64,000 nt of DNA, from contig CM051459.1 in the NCBI GenBank assembly GCA_028095005.1, positions 258,712,229 through 258,776,228 of the forward strand, read 5' to 3'. The notes beneath the pieces were generated by a model, which was given only the letters and a program-made list of their open reading frames with translations, made no database searches and was not told where the DNA came from. Made by a program: the position numbers and the translations under genes. The stretch is from Rhynchospora pubera. Its lineage: Eukaryota; Streptophyta; Magnoliopsida; Poales; Cyperaceae. This document shows, one piece after another, positions 23,601-35,772 of the stretch (position 1 is its first letter; each line of letters begins with the position of its first letter).

Positions 23601-24971
23601 AATGCTAGACCTCTCAATCAAACAAGCATTCCAACAAATCAAAGAAATTAAATGAAGAAGGGTAGGATTGCAATTGTTACCACTGAAATGTTCAAAGGAG
23701 GGAAATGACAAAGAGATGGAAGCAAAGCCAATGTCAAACCATCACCACCACCACCACCTTGCTTTATTGCTGCCACCATCTCACTTCACTGTGGCCACCA
23801 CCTTCTCCACCCCCGACCAAGCTCAGCCTTCTTGTCACTGAAAAGCACTAAAGAGGCTTGCTTCTAATATGACATCGGGTGTCCCTAAGATTTTTACTTG
23901 AATTTTCAGAGATTGGGTACGACACAAGAGAGAGAAGCTCCATTTGAGAAGAGAAAAAGGGGAATAAAGAGGAAGAGGGAGGCATGTCAGCTCACTGTGT
24001 TGGAGCCGAAGGAAGAGACAGAGAGAGAGACGCGAGGAGACCAGATCCATATTTACCGGAACAAAGTTTTTCTCCAAGTTGGATGGCAGTGGAGTGGTTG
24101 TGCGATTTTTGATAAAGGAGAAGAATAGCACAATTGCAAAGGAGAGGGTGTGACTATGGGGTGCGCTAGCTAACCAGGCCCAAAAGTCAAAAAGATGAGT
24201 TTCTCCCATACCAACTTTTCAATTCCAGTTAAACATGATGCATAAATGAAAATTTAGACTTTAAAGAATCATGACAAAAAGGTCCCACATGACATAGATG
24301 CTATAATTGACAAAGATACCAACAAATGAATGGAAGGACTTTTCCCTCATTATCAACATCGGCCATAGAAATATTTTATTCAAGCAAAAATATTAGTATT
24401 TCACAAATACACATCCAAATGACTAATTCTTATATACAGAATTTTATAGAGAATAGTAGAACCCTTTTCTCATGTAATATATTTATATCTTTACAAAATT
24501 TTCAATTTGTAGTTCTAAACAAGTCTGAATATGGGAATAAAATTAAATAAAATAATTGAAGTTGTAAGATAAAATCACTCAATTCAAGAAATCAAAAGGA
24601 ATGCATCTAAATTTTAGAAAAAAAAAAATTCAAAAATAACCAAAAATTCCTAGTGTCACAGCTTCTACCCTATGGCTGGAAGCAAGCATTCTTGGGACCA
24701 ATCAGTTGTGATATTGGAGTTGTGATATTGGTGCTATATAGTACTCCTTAAATAGGGAATGCTTCTATCCCATGGCTTATAGGGAAGATGAACAGTCAGG
24801 CCAAGGTTATTTCTGTCTAAAATTTTAGAAAATTAGTTTTCAAAATAAAAAAAACGACAAAAGGACAAATATCTATAGAAAGCATGTTTGTAGGGGACAT
24901 TTCCAAATATGAAGATTAGAGGGGGATATTTCTAATTACCTATGATTTGAGGGGTATATCCTGATTTTCCC
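20682..24971. mobile_element. Mutator-type MITE split by a solo LTR
   Basis: The ends are inverted: GGGAAAATTAGACATATAC at the left and GATTTTCCC at the right, with about 100 bases of matching 'AATCATAG...GGAAATATCCCCTCTAATCTTC' type sequence. The flanks CCCAATATT and TTGAATATT match at six of nine positions. Without the inserted LTR the MITE would be about 0.6 kb. Relatives lie at 32840-33769 and 36857-37713. Confidence 0.75.
21005..24660. mobile_element. Long solo LTR (3.66 kb)
   Basis: It starts TGTGACACCCCGTC and ends CTAGTGTCACA, so it has TG...CA ends. A perfect 5-bp duplication GCTTC flanks it (21000-21004 and 24661-24665). No internal retroelement region, primer-binding site or second LTR is present, as left by LTR-LTR recombination. 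LTRs this long occur in some Ty3/gypsy lineages such as Tekay/Del; the assignment is inference. Inside are a CAC-rich stretch (23745-23760) and a GA-rich stretch (23925-24040). Open frames there on both strands look accidental. Confidence 0.8.
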
Positions 24972-25282
24972 TTGAATATTTACTATCTAGTGTTGCCCTA
25001 CTACAAGTATGTGAATTTCAATTAGATAATTCTATCTAAATAAAAGTAACAGTGTGATGATGTGAATGTTGCATACTGATTCTAAAATTTTTAGCTAAGA
25101 TGGATTTTCCTTTTACTGATGTAAACGTTTAACTTCATTTTTAGTTTTAGAATAAAAAGTTAACAGAGTGATTTTATTGAAATAAATCAAAATTCAATGA
25201 TTTGATAAAAGGCAAATTAAGATTTTACAGTTAATTAAAATAAAATAAAATTTAGTGGCATTTGCTTATCTCTAACCAACTA

Positions 25283-25425
25283 TTTTTTTTAAGATAAATT
25301 GGGGGTTAGGTCTCCCAAGTTATTTTTAAATTAAATGTCTATGAAAGACCTCCAATCAGATTTCGAACATGCGACATTTCACTCAAAATACATTGTTTTT
25401 TGTCACTAGAACAAGAGTAGGTTTC
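25283..25425 (-). mobile_element. tRNA-derived SINE, copy 1
   Basis: Read on the minus strand, the 5' part has a tRNA-like A-box region (CTAGTGACAAAAAACAATG) and B-box region (GTTCGAAATCTGATTGG). A perfect 11-bp direct repeat CTAACCAACTA flanks it (25272-25282 and 25426-25436). The same unit occurs at 32439-32590. Confidence 0.8.
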
Positions 25426-25819
25426 CTAACCAACTAAAAATCCGAATCTTATCGATGAATATTTTTGCAAATTGCAGAGCTATGTTTATGCACCCTAATC
25501 ATTTTTAGATTAGTTAGAATTAAAAATTCCTTTATTTAAATCCATATTAAAGGGTTGGGGTTTGAATATTGGCAAATCTCTTCAGATTGTGTATGCGGGG
25601 TCCCCATCCACTTTCAGTGTTTCTCTATTCACGCCCGTACGACATCCCCTTGCCAAGTCAACAATGAATATTATTATTTTGAATTTTTGTAAGTATCCTT
25701 ACACACAGGTTTTCAATTCTTGTTTGAAATTAAGAATATATAAAATATGGAGATCAAGTCTGGATATCAGATTCAAACCTCAAATAATTGAAAAAAAAAA
25801 GTGTAAAATGATCCCTGTT

Positions 25820-26033
25820 ATTTTCTTTATATCGTGTTTAAAAAAAAATCCAGATTTTTGTTCTGATTTCATAGACATTATAAAGAGCTTATGGACCTTC
25901 GGTTGTGCAAATAAATTTTAAAACTACTATTTTTTTTTCTTTATATTGTGTTTAAAAAAAATCCAGATTTTTGTTCTGATTTCATAGACGTTATAAAGAG
26001 CTTATGGACATTCGGTTGTGCAAATAAATTTTA
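25820..26033. repeat. Tandem duplication, period about 115 bp
   Basis: The sequence from TTTTCTTTATATCGTG through GGTTGTGCAAATAAATTTTA at 25820-25920 recurs at 25935-26033 with few changes. I see no function. Confidence 0.9.
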
Positions 26034-26443
26034 AACACTATTATTTTTTATTAGTATCAAAATGAAATTGAAATATGAGAATATTTATTCACGAACATTA
26101 AGCCAGTCAGCCAGATATCATAGTTTTATATGTGTGGAGAAAAAAATTATAGGTATATATATATTTGGGTCGTTAGTTCTATAAAAAAAATTTATGTTAT
26201 TTTGCAATATTAAAAAATATAAGGATTTGAACGAAGTTGTCAATTTTAAACTTAGAAGAAAGTAAGACAACTTCTGATAATTTCCGACTGAAACACATGA
26301 AATTGTACGAGTAATTGAGTTTTGCTACCGACAGACAGTACCATTCTTTCTGGCTTCTCCAATTATAACTAGACCATTTCCTTGAAATTAGTTACGCACA
26401 CCGGACATGTGAATCTTGCGTCTTCTGATCCTTATATAAGACT

Positions 26444-26619
26444 CGCGTTGAGAATAAGATAGGAAGAATGAAGAACGGAATAAATTTATTGGAAAGAGGT
26501 AAATTTATTGGGAAGTGTGTAACTTTTGTGAAGAGTTTGGATGGTTAGAAATAAATTTATTGGTAAAAAGTGGTTATTCCTTATTTCTTATTCCGGGAAG
26601 AAGTCATCCAAACGGAGCC
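26444..26619. mobile_element. Tourist-like MITE, left end missing
   Basis: From GCGTTGAGAATAAGATAGG to CATCCAAACGGAGCC it matches the element at 3579-3767, but the first dozen bases (GGCTCCGTTTGG) are absent. Confidence 0.65.
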
Positions 26620-26822
26620 AAAATATGAAGTAACGCCAGTAAATTGGCGGATTTATGAAAAATATTTAGATGGGCTGAGTTTAGAGTCTTTTGGATTGTT
26701 TAGGAATAAAAAGAATAGTTTTTTTTTCTAGAAATCCAAACAAGTTAGAAATAAAAAGAAAAATAATTTCTTCCTAGGAATAGCTTCTTCCTAGAAATAA
26801 CATCTTCCAATAATTTTATATA

Positions 26823-26970
26823 GGCTGTGTTTGGATGAGCCTAGGAATAAGGAAATAGGTTCTTCCTACTCCCAAATTTATTATAAACAATTCAAACTCT
26901 TCACAAAGTTATACACTTCCCAATATTTCTCCCCTTATTCCTCTTATTCCCACACTATCCAAACGGAGCC
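26823..26970. mobile_element. Tourist-like MITE
   Basis: It starts GGCTGTGTTTGGATGAG and ends CTATCCAAACGGAGCC, flanked by ATA on both sides (26820-26822, 26971-26973). Confidence 0.8.
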
Positions 26971-26973
26971 ATA

Positions 26974-28044
26974 CATAATTTTAACAAAATTAGCTAAATA
27001 CTAATAACTAAATTAAATTTTATGTACTCTTTAATTAGTACTTTATTTAATATTAAAATAATAATTTTTAATAATTAATTTAAATTAATATCAATTTGCT
27101 TATTTCTAACTCACCATCTAAATAACATTTATTATTCCCGGAATAACATCTTTCCACTTTTTCCAAAGTTACACACTTTTTAATATTTTCTTTCTAAAAT
27201 CCTTATTCCTTCCTTATTCCCATACCATCCAAAATTGGACCAACATAAGTTCATCATATATCCATTTCATACAATACTAAATATATAGTTTAAAACCATA
27301 TTATAAAAAAAAAAAATAGATGAACTACTCAAAATACATCAAGAGAAAAATTGTAATTTAAATTTGTTCATAACAAATGAAGTAGATGACAATGACATGT
27401 TGCTCTCTTATGAGTATAAATTAATTGTCAAAGCAAATATTAATTTAAATATGTATGGACAATATGTCAATTTTAACACAACATTTTATTTTAGGTGGGG
27501 CTTAGTTCATCCGTTCTAATAGTAGATCCGTCACTGCGAGTAAGGACGTAACTTAGACATCAAAGCAACTTGTTAAGCACGTTCAACTAATCAAAAAAAT
27601 ATGTGGATAGCTTTCAATCTAGCTCGAAAATATGAGAACTCAAACTTGTTAAGCACGCACAAGTTGTAAATAAGTTTGCTCGCAGTATTTTTTATTTTTT
27701 TTAAATTACTTCCTACCCTGTCCTAATGATCTCAATTTATGAAGATACTAGACGGACATTAATTTATTAATTTGTCGTAAACAAAGTTAGTTGCGAAAAA
27801 ATGTTTCGTGGGATATTTAACTACATTTAATTTAATTTTTATAGTACATCTATTTTATATTTTAATTCATATTCTATATATAATGTGTATTAAATTTGGG
27901 ATAAAGGTTATTGAAATTTTTGTTATAAAACATTATTTTTAAACAGTACTTCAATTCAATCCAGTCAGGTATTTGGCGGTTTCCGCATTTTTTTTTTATT
28001 ATTTCCTGTTGGACAAAATGGCCAAAGGTGTGGTACTATGGGGA
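26974..28044. other. Intergenic, decayed repeat only
   Basis: A degenerate Tourist-like piece can be seen at about 27115-27240 (CCCGGAATAACATC ... CCATCCAAAATTGG). The rest is featureless AT-rich DNA. Confidence 0.4.
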
Positions 28045-28052
28045 AATTGAGG

Positions 28053-28295
28053 CTGGGATGTCAATATCTTGTACGTTTTTTTCGTTCCGTTCCGTCCAAA
28101 TGAAACGGAAGATGGATTTTTTTCGGAAACAAAATGAAAAATTATACCATTTTAGGAAAACAAAACATGAATATGAGAAATAACAATGGAAAATGAAACA
28201 CATAATGAAAACAAAACATAAAATATGTTTCGTTTTCCAAAACGAAACAGAAATGAAACAACAATTTTGTTCCGTTGCCCACATTCCACACCCCT
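28053..28295. mobile_element. Small hAT-type MITE, CGTTTCG family
   Basis: A perfect 8-bp duplication AATTGAGG flanks it (28045-28052 and 28296-28303). The ends are CTGGGATGTCAATATC and CACATTCCACACCCCT. The interior has AAACGAAACAG-type units in both orientations. Confidence 0.8.
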
Positions 28296-28705
28296 AATTG
28301 AGGGCCACCAAAGTTAACTTGCTTTCTTTTGTCCCCCTCCCCCCATCCCTCCCCAATTGCTTATCACCTTTTCCATTTTTGCAACTCCTACCATCCAACG
28401 CATATGCACTCCATTTTCCTTCTGAAGCATACGCTTCACCCCCCTCCCACATGTTGATCTTCCGACCCCATTGAAAAAATTAATTTATTTTTCATAATTG
28501 TCCTACTTTTGTAAACTAATTTTGTTGGTTCTGTCATAGTTTATAAAACTAGGACAATTAGTAATTTTGTTGGTTCTAAAAAAATTATTTTTTTTCCCAT
28601 TACCGTTAGCAATTTTTTACTCATTAATTGTCCTAGGTTTTTAAACAAATTGTGCTAGTTCTATAAACCAAATTGTCGTAGTTTACAGAACTAGGACAAT
28701 TAGTA

Positions 28706-29119
28706 GAGAAAGTTTAATATACACCATATTGCATAGAGGTTTATATGCACCGCGGACTTTTTCAGAGATATTTTTGTAAATTGACAAATCTAATTCAACC
28801 AATCTAATCTACATATTGAAATCTCATAGCAAACCAAATTTTATAATTTTTGAGATTTTATTAATATTTTTTTCGAATATTTTAAAACATGCCATTTTTG
28901 AAATGTTATACTATTTACAATATTCCAAAAATGACATGTTTTAAAAAATTCGAAAAAATAGTAATAAAATCTAAAAAATTGTAAAATTTGGTTTGCTATG
29001 AGATTTTAATATGTAGATTAGATTGGTTAAATTAGATTTGTAAATTTACAAAAATACTCCTGAAGAAGTCCGCAATGCATAGAAAGCTCTATGCACTATA
29101 GTGCATATTAAACTTTCTC
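28706..29119. mobile_element. Foldback MITE with 9-bp target duplication
   Basis: A near-complete hairpin: the left arm starts GAGAAAGTTTAATATACACC and the right arm ends GCATATTAAACTTTCTC. A perfect 9-bp duplication CAATTAGTA flanks it (28697-28705 and 29120-29128), which assigns this family to the Mutator type. Confidence 0.85.
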
Positions 29120-29128
29120 CAATTAGTA

Positions 29129-30277
29129 AAATAATTTTCCAGAAAAATTAATTTGTTTTCCATGACAGTTAGCATTTTTACTAATATTCGTAGTTTTTTA
29201 AACTAATTGTGCTGGTTCTTTAAATTAGTTGTCATAGTTTAGGGTATAGTTAGTAAAATAATTTTTTCAGGACAATTATTTTCATTTTCCTGGACAGCAA
29301 GTATTCTTTTTTACTAATTATCCTACTTTTTATAAACTAGCAGTTCTGGTTCTAAGTCGAGGGAATAGGAGGAATTCAAGAGTAAGAGACTAGAATTTAG
29401 AAATAAAAAACATAAGGATTGATCTGATAGGTTGAAAAGGAAACTACTTCTCTTTCTCCAAACGTTATAGGCTTTGTTTGACAGAAAGTTGCTAGCGCTG
29501 AGTAAATAAGAAACGATCACATTTCAAAAAACGTGTGATGATGGAATGAGAAATCCTCGGACTGTCCTGCCCCCAAGGGCTTGTGGAACGAAATTAAACT
29601 TTCAAAAAGACTTCAAAGAATTTTGGAAACAAGGTTTTGCAATGGGTAAGAGAAACAAAGATCACGTGCAACACAAGCTTTCGTTTTATGAATGATCAAC
29701 TTGGCTGTTTATTCGCTGTCCATGACATTTTTTTGCGAAGCATGTTCCAACTAATTAGCATATTAAAACATAAATGTATTCCTTCTTTCTCAAAATAGCA
29801 CCGGTTGGTGCTGACTGCGGTGATTGATGAGAGGCTAAGTTGTTGGCTTGGATCGTTCAACGATTCCAACTGATTTATTTGATTTGATTAACAGATAATG
29901 TTAAAAGACCCACCAAGGGCCGTCATGATTGGTAGCTATTACGAAAGAAAAGGACTAGTAAAGATTCTCAAATGGAAGGGAATAAATCTTCCGCATTTGC
30001 ATGATTTATTATTTTCCAAAGATATTGAAAATTTCTAAAACTTTGTGTTCAGTGTCCATCTTTTGTCCTCGTCTTTTCATAACTTTGCGATGGCGAGAAT
30101 TCACTTAAGTATCATGTTATCAGTTGAATTACTCTAATACCGTTTTGAAAAATTTTGAAGTAACACGCAATTGTTTCTTTCTGTTAATATATTTGTTTCG
30201 GGAAAAGATTTCCATCGCCAAGGGAAAAAGAAAGTAGGACTTTTTACAATATTTATTACTTTTCTTTGAGGATTTTA
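29129..30277. other. Intergenic, no gene seen
   Basis: Diverged repeats of a TAGTTTATAAACTA / GCTGGTTCT type occur around 28500-29350. No coding signal. Confidence 0.4.
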
Positions 30278-30286
30278 ATATAAAAA

Positions 30287-31210
30287 GGGTGATTTAGATT
30301 TATGCCACTGCGAAAGTTTAAAATTAGCAATATGCCATCACTAAATGACAAATTATTTTTCTGCCACTATCAAATAATAATATTTAGTTTTATGCCATTG
30401 ACCAATTGATATGACCATTCTAACCTTTTAAATATGCCATTGTATTATATTAAAATTCAAGATATGCCATGGTAAAATTAAAGAGGGAGTCTTGTGCTAC
30501 TCTTCAACACCCTTATCCGGTCCTCCGGTTTTTTAATTAATGGTGAACGAAAAAGAGAGAATACTATGCATGAACTAAACTCCACGAGACAACATTTTTT
30601 ACTGTTTAGTAGAAAATAAAAAGGCATTAAAATTTAAGCAAGAAACATCTCCTCTTTCTCTGCACATGTCCTCAAATATTTCAAAAAGAAAAAAAAAAAC
30701 TGATTATTGATTCAATTTTCCTTGATTATCGAATCAATTTTCTTTCATTATCCTACAGTCAAAATCAATTGCAAAATTCTTAATCTTATAAGTCTCCCTT
30801 TTAACTTTGTTAAATTACAAATTATGAACGAAGAGAGATTCGGTCATAGGTAGCATTTAGTTTTTCTTATTGGTATTATGATTGTGATTTTAATTGCTTC
30901 CTGTAGTTCGAAGAGGTGGGATATAAAATAATTTAATAACCATGCTTTTCGCAAGCTGATTTTTTTTCCTTTCACCATTCGGGACCAAGGGTGGAAAGAA
31001 GAAGAAAATGGATATAGAGGGTAATTTGGGAATTTATAAAATTAATGGAAGCTTTGATGATGGCAATTTTAGAATTTATTATGTTTTGGAAAAAAATAAT
31101 GGCTAATAACTAATTTTAACAATTTAATGATGGCATAAATCTAATTAGTAATTTAACAATGGCATTTTACAAATTGAAAATATTTATAGTGGCATAAATC
31201 TAATTATTCC
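30287..31210. mobile_element. Mutator-type MITE, GGGTGATTTAGA family
   Basis: Inverted ends carry ATTTATGCCACT-type units (left GGGTGATTTAGATTTATGCC, right GGCATAAATCTAATTATTCC). A perfect 9-bp duplication ATATAAAAA flanks it (30278-30286, 31211-31219). The motif TATGCCA recurs inside in both orientations. A second copy lies at 44579-45278. Confidence 0.85.
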
Positions 31211-31247
31211 ATATAAAAACGATAGTAAACGACGCCCATATGTGCAG

Positions 31248-31512
31248 GGGTACATAACGTCTAAATGACCGCGAAAATGAGGTGTTGCGTTAACCGTTTC
31301 GTTTTAGACACGAAACTGACTACATGTTGTGTTAATTGTTTTGTTTTGAACGAAACGATCGAAATCACGAAAATACACATTGACGAAATTGACTACGTAT
31401 TGCGTTAACCGTTTCGTTTTTTGAAACACGACCAAAATTTTTAACCGTTTCATTTCGTTTTGAACGAAACAAAATGAAAAAACGGTTAAAACAGTCGCTG
31501 TTTTCATCCCTA
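31248..31512. mobile_element. Small hAT-type MITE, CGTTTCG family
   Basis: It runs from AGGGGTACATAACGTC to TTTTCATCCCTA, with AACCGTTTCGTTTT units inside. No clean duplication is found. Open frames on the minus strand are shadows of the repeat. Confidence 0.6.
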
Positions 31513-31799
31513 CACATACGGACAAATAAGAAAAAATTAAGATGCCCATATGAGCCCAGTGCATTTGACAATTGCCGTCCAATTTAAGGCCCAATTTGGG
31601 TTTCTGGGAGGGTTCATAAGGCCTGTTAAGGCTCTTCTACACCTTAACGGAAAGTTCTTTGTACAATGGTACACCAATCGACTTTGAGCCCAGACCCAAA
31701 AGCCTAATCTATTTTACGACAAGTCAGACAATGAACATTCTTTACACTTCTCCGGAATCATCAATTCATCATATAAGCGATGCTCATAATTCTCGTGTA

Positions 31800-32066
31800 T
31801 GGCTGCATAACGTCTAAAACGATCACGAAAAACGATCGATTTCGTTAACCGTTTCGTTTTAAAACGAAATTGATCATCCATTTGCGTTAACCGTTTCGTC
31901 GGTCGAAATCATGAAAATACCACGAAAATACACATGGACGAAACTGTTCTAAGCTTTCGTTGACCTTTTCGTTTATAAAACGCAACAAAAAATCTTAACT
32001 GTTTCGTTTTGTTTTGGACGAAACGAAATAAAAGGACGGTCGAAACGGTGACCGTTTTCACCCCTA
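31800..32066. mobile_element. Small hAT-type MITE, CGTTTCG family
   Basis: It runs from TGGCTGCATAACGTC to CGTTTTCACCCCTA. Both flanks contain a diverged AATCTCGTGTA, so the ends are uncertain by a few bases. Confidence 0.65.
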
Positions 32067-32082
32067 TAATCTCGTGTACGTT

Positions 32083-32353
32083 TAGGGCTGAAAACAGAAA
32101 TTGTTTAAACCGTTTTTCGTTTCGTTTCATCCGGACGAAACGGTTAATAAAACAACAAAACGATTTCGTTTGGTTGGATGAAACGATTAACGAAATAATG
32201 AAATAGTTTCGTCTATGTGTAAATCATGAAAATTTCGTCAATTTCGATAGACGAAACGATCAACGGAATAAAAAATTTGTTTCGTCGCATAGGACGAAAC
32301 GATCGACGCAACAACTCATTTGCACCATCGTCTCTATCATTTTTGCAGCCCTA
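32083..32353. mobile_element. Small hAT-type MITE, CGTTTCG family
   Basis: It starts TAGGGCTGAAAACAG and ends TTTTGCAGCCCTA. A perfect 8-bp duplication TGTACGTT flanks it (32075-32082, 32354-32361). It lies only 16 bp from its neighbour. Confidence 0.88.
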
Positions 32354-32438
32354 TGTACGTTACGATCTAATTGTATTTTTGTACTCATAGTCAAATTTCT
32401 AAATTAAAACTAATAATTTCAACATCGTTGATCATACT

Positions 32439-32590
32439 ATATATTTTTATTTTAAGATAAATTAGGGTCTAAGTAATTCAACTTATTTTTAAATTAAATA
32501 TCTATGAAAGACACCTAATCGGGTTTCAAACTTGTGATCTTTCACTGAAGGTGCATTGCTCTTTGTCACTAGACCAAGAACTGGTTCTTA
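32439..32590 (-). mobile_element. tRNA-derived SINE, copy 2
   Basis: On the minus strand it reads TTGGTCTAGTGACAAAGAGC and then AAGTTTGAAACCCGATTAGG, which look like A- and B-box regions. A perfect 11-bp repeat TTGATCATACT flanks it (32428-32438, 32591-32601). It matches 25283-25425. Confidence 0.85.
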
Positions 32591-32839
32591 TTGATCATAC
32601 TGTACATTGTAAATTTTTGTTATAAAATACTTGTACACAAAAATATAAAGTTTATTATTGTTTTTTTTTTAGGTGAGTATATTGGCGGATTTACCTATTA
32701 AAAATAGGAGCAATGTCTCTCAGTTTCCTTATTAACAAATAATAAATATATGTTACGTTGACCTTCATACTTTACGATCTAATTATTATTATATTATTGT
32801 TAATATTAATATTTGATATGATATATGGATTTTATTTAA

Positions 32840-33769
32840 GGCAAAATCAGCCATATACCCTCCAAATTTTCATTAATCAGTCATATACCCTCCTAACCTT
32901 TAATATTAGTCATTTATCCCTCAAATTATCTTAAACATAGTTATTTACCCTTTTTAGTAAATTAAATGGCATTAAATTTTGAAAATTTAGTTTTTATATT
33001 TTTAAGACTGAAATGCCCCTGTTATTTTATCTCTCAACTTTCCTTTTCACACATGCATTCGTTTGTTCCCCCAATGGAAAGAAATGAATGGCAATATACA
33101 TACAATTCAAGGTTATTTCGTTTACTGCACCCAAATGACAAGAAATGAATAGAAAGCTGACGAATAATATTTCTTAAATCAGTGTCTAAAAAAAATGTTT
33201 CTAGAAAATAAAAGATTAATAATCATATATAACTTTTTTGAAACAGGATGGCATGACATTTAATATTTATAAAACAGAAAAGTCCGAAGATGCGTATATG
33301 CCAACAGTGCCTCGTTTCATAAGTACATTCCAGAGATACCATGTTTCCTTTTCTCACCAAAAACTAGTAAAATTGAAATATATCTTTGTTATCGAATTTA
33401 TGCGTGGTTGGATTCAACTAATGACAATTATATTGTAGAAGTACAGTTTTTCATTTTTAAACTAACATATTCTTTTATCCTCGGCTTTAGTTTCTTTCCG
33501 TATCATATTTTGTCTCTTTTCATATCACATAAATGTCTATGTTTAGGCGAGAAGATGAATCAACCAGAAAGTCGAGAGTTAAAAGGACAGGGGTGTTTAA
33601 GTCTTAAAATATAAAAACTGAATTTTCAGTAATTAAATACCATTTAATTTACTCAAAAGGGTAAATAACTATATCTAAGATGATTTGAGGGATAAATGAC
33701 AAATATTAAAGATTAGGAGGGTATATAACTGATTAAAGAAAATTTGGAGGATATATGACTGATTTTGCC
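32840..33769. mobile_element. Mutator-type MITE, GGCAAAATCAG family
   Basis: TIRs of about 130 bp start GGCAAAATCAGCCATATACC and end with the complement. A perfect 9-bp duplication TTTATTTAA flanks it (32831-32839, 33770-33778). Several ATATACCCTCC-type units recur within each TIR. The inner 700 bp shows no gene. Confidence 0.85.
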
Positions 33770-33778
33770 TTTATTTAA

Positions 33779-35359
33779 AGAATATTATTCTTACTCTGTA
33801 AATGGATAGTGGAGTCAAAATTTTCTTTTGCGTTGGAAGTTGAAAATAAGTTTTCCCCGATAGGTACAAGAACATACACAAATTAAAGTTAGCAAACGCA
33901 CTATACCTAAATAAGCCAGGGCGCCTCTTCGGAAAAGAAAAAAAAAAAAAGCGAGAAAAAAAAAACCCAAAACCGAGTGCCAGCACCGGTGATGAGAGAC
34001 TTAGGCCTCTTCGTCCGCCACCGGGTCTTTAATTTAGATCTTGTTTATAATTTTTCTTTATCTTTAATTTGTTTCATTATTATTTATATTTTAAAATTTT
34101 CTATTGTATTTTTGACTTCTCTTTAATTGTTTTTTTTTCATTGACTTGTTAGTCAAGTTCTATGATGTCTTTTCACTCATTTTTTATTTTCGACATTTCT
34201 TTTCTCCTCTACTATTTTTCTACTTCTCGTTTTTGTACTCTTCTTTTCTGATATTCGCTCTATATCTTACATGAATGGTTTAATAAATACATCGTTCATG
34301 ATTATATTATAGTTTTAGTGGTTGTTTTTTTTTCTAGGTTTCTTAACAACCCTGAAATGATTATTTTTATTCGACGGTGAAGCGACATTAAAAACAAGAA
34401 GCCTGTGAAAAAGAAGATATTTAATCTTGGAAGTCTTTTAAATCTTCATTTTTTTTCTTTTTTTCCTTTTAATTTCCAATAATTGTGTGATGTAATTATA
34501 GTTTATTTGCTTATGTGTGTTTTTCATGTGTGTATTAATAGATTAGGTTGTTTGAATTGATATTGTATGATGTCTTAGATTAAAGAAATATATATGGATA
34601 TCTAGAGAAGGGTTCCCGTACCATAAGTTTAGGGTGCCGTCAAATGCCACAATTTTAATTTTTTGTATGTAATATTGATTGTAAACTTTTTGTTAATATT
34701 GATTGTAAACTTTTTATTAATAAAATATTTAACCTACGGGCGTTTTACTTAAAAAAAAAAACCTAAATAAGCCAAGGCCCAAGGGTCGCCAACCGCACCG
34801 GAAGAATGAATGGGAATTAGCACACTCCAATTTGCAAAACATTTCCATTTTAAAGGGGAAAAAACTATATTACTCTTACATTAAATCATATTTTTATATG
34901 AAACGAGGTGTATTTTTGCACTTTATCACTACTCTTTATAAAAACACGTATCTAAAAGTATTAGCATGTAGACATTTTTTTTGTGATGTTCGATCAATTT
35001 GATATATAGTTGGATATCAATCGACAAATGAAGATTTAATATATTTTAAATTTTCATCTAAAAACTAAAACAATTGAATGTTGAGTCATTAGACTAATAA
35101 ACAATTTATTTATTTTTGGAAAGATACAGTACCTGTATCATTGATAGATTGAGTCACCTATCTTTATTGTTTAATAAGTACTGTTCTATATGTTTTTATC
35201 TATCGAGCTTTGCTTTTTATTTATTTATTTATATTTTTCAAAACGAGAGTGGTAAGTGGTTTGAGTTCCTTAAGCAATTTCCGAAACGAACCCGTTGCCG
35301 ACTGGTCTGACTGGAGGTTACTGGTAAGGGTGTGAAGACTGGAGGCTACAACATTTATA
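33779..35359. other. Intergenic, no gene seen
   Basis: AT-rich, with homopolymer runs and no supported frame. Confidence 0.4.
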
Positions 35360-35368
35360 TATTTTTAT

Positions 35369-35772
35369 GAGAATCGCTAGTGTCCTATATATAGGACGGA
35401 TGGGTCCGTCCAATACGATCGTTTTTACGTTTTTAAATTTCAAATGATCGATCCGAACCGTTCAATATGTTTTCCATATTGAAAACTTACAAGAAACCAA
35501 TTTTTACATTTTTTCGAATTTTTTTACTATTTTTTTAGTATTTTTGAAAATTCATGATATAAACATTATGGATCGTCCAATAACAACGATTTTCTAAAAT
35601 ACCAAAAAAATAGTAAAAAATTTCGAAAAAATGTAAAAATTGGTTTCTTAGAAGTTTTCAATAAGGATAACATATTGAACGGTTCGAATCGGTTATTTAA
35701 AATTTAAAAATGTAAAAACGATCGTATTGGACGGAATCCATCCGTCTAATATATTGGACTCTAGCATTTCTC
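35369..35772. mobile_element. Foldback MITE with 9-bp target duplication, upstream of the membrane protein gene
   Basis: The ends are GAGAATCGCTAGTGTCC and GGACTCTAGCATTTCTC, with long complementary arms around CCGTCCAATACGATCG. A perfect 9-bp duplication TATTTTTAT flanks it (35360-35368, 35773-35781). It ends 180 bp before the start codon at 35953, so it lies in or next to the promoter. Confidence 0.85.

Noticed and set aside
23835..24209. 124-residue frame on the minus strand, possible gene
   Set aside because: It lies inside the long solo LTR, has low-complexity composition and shows no motif.
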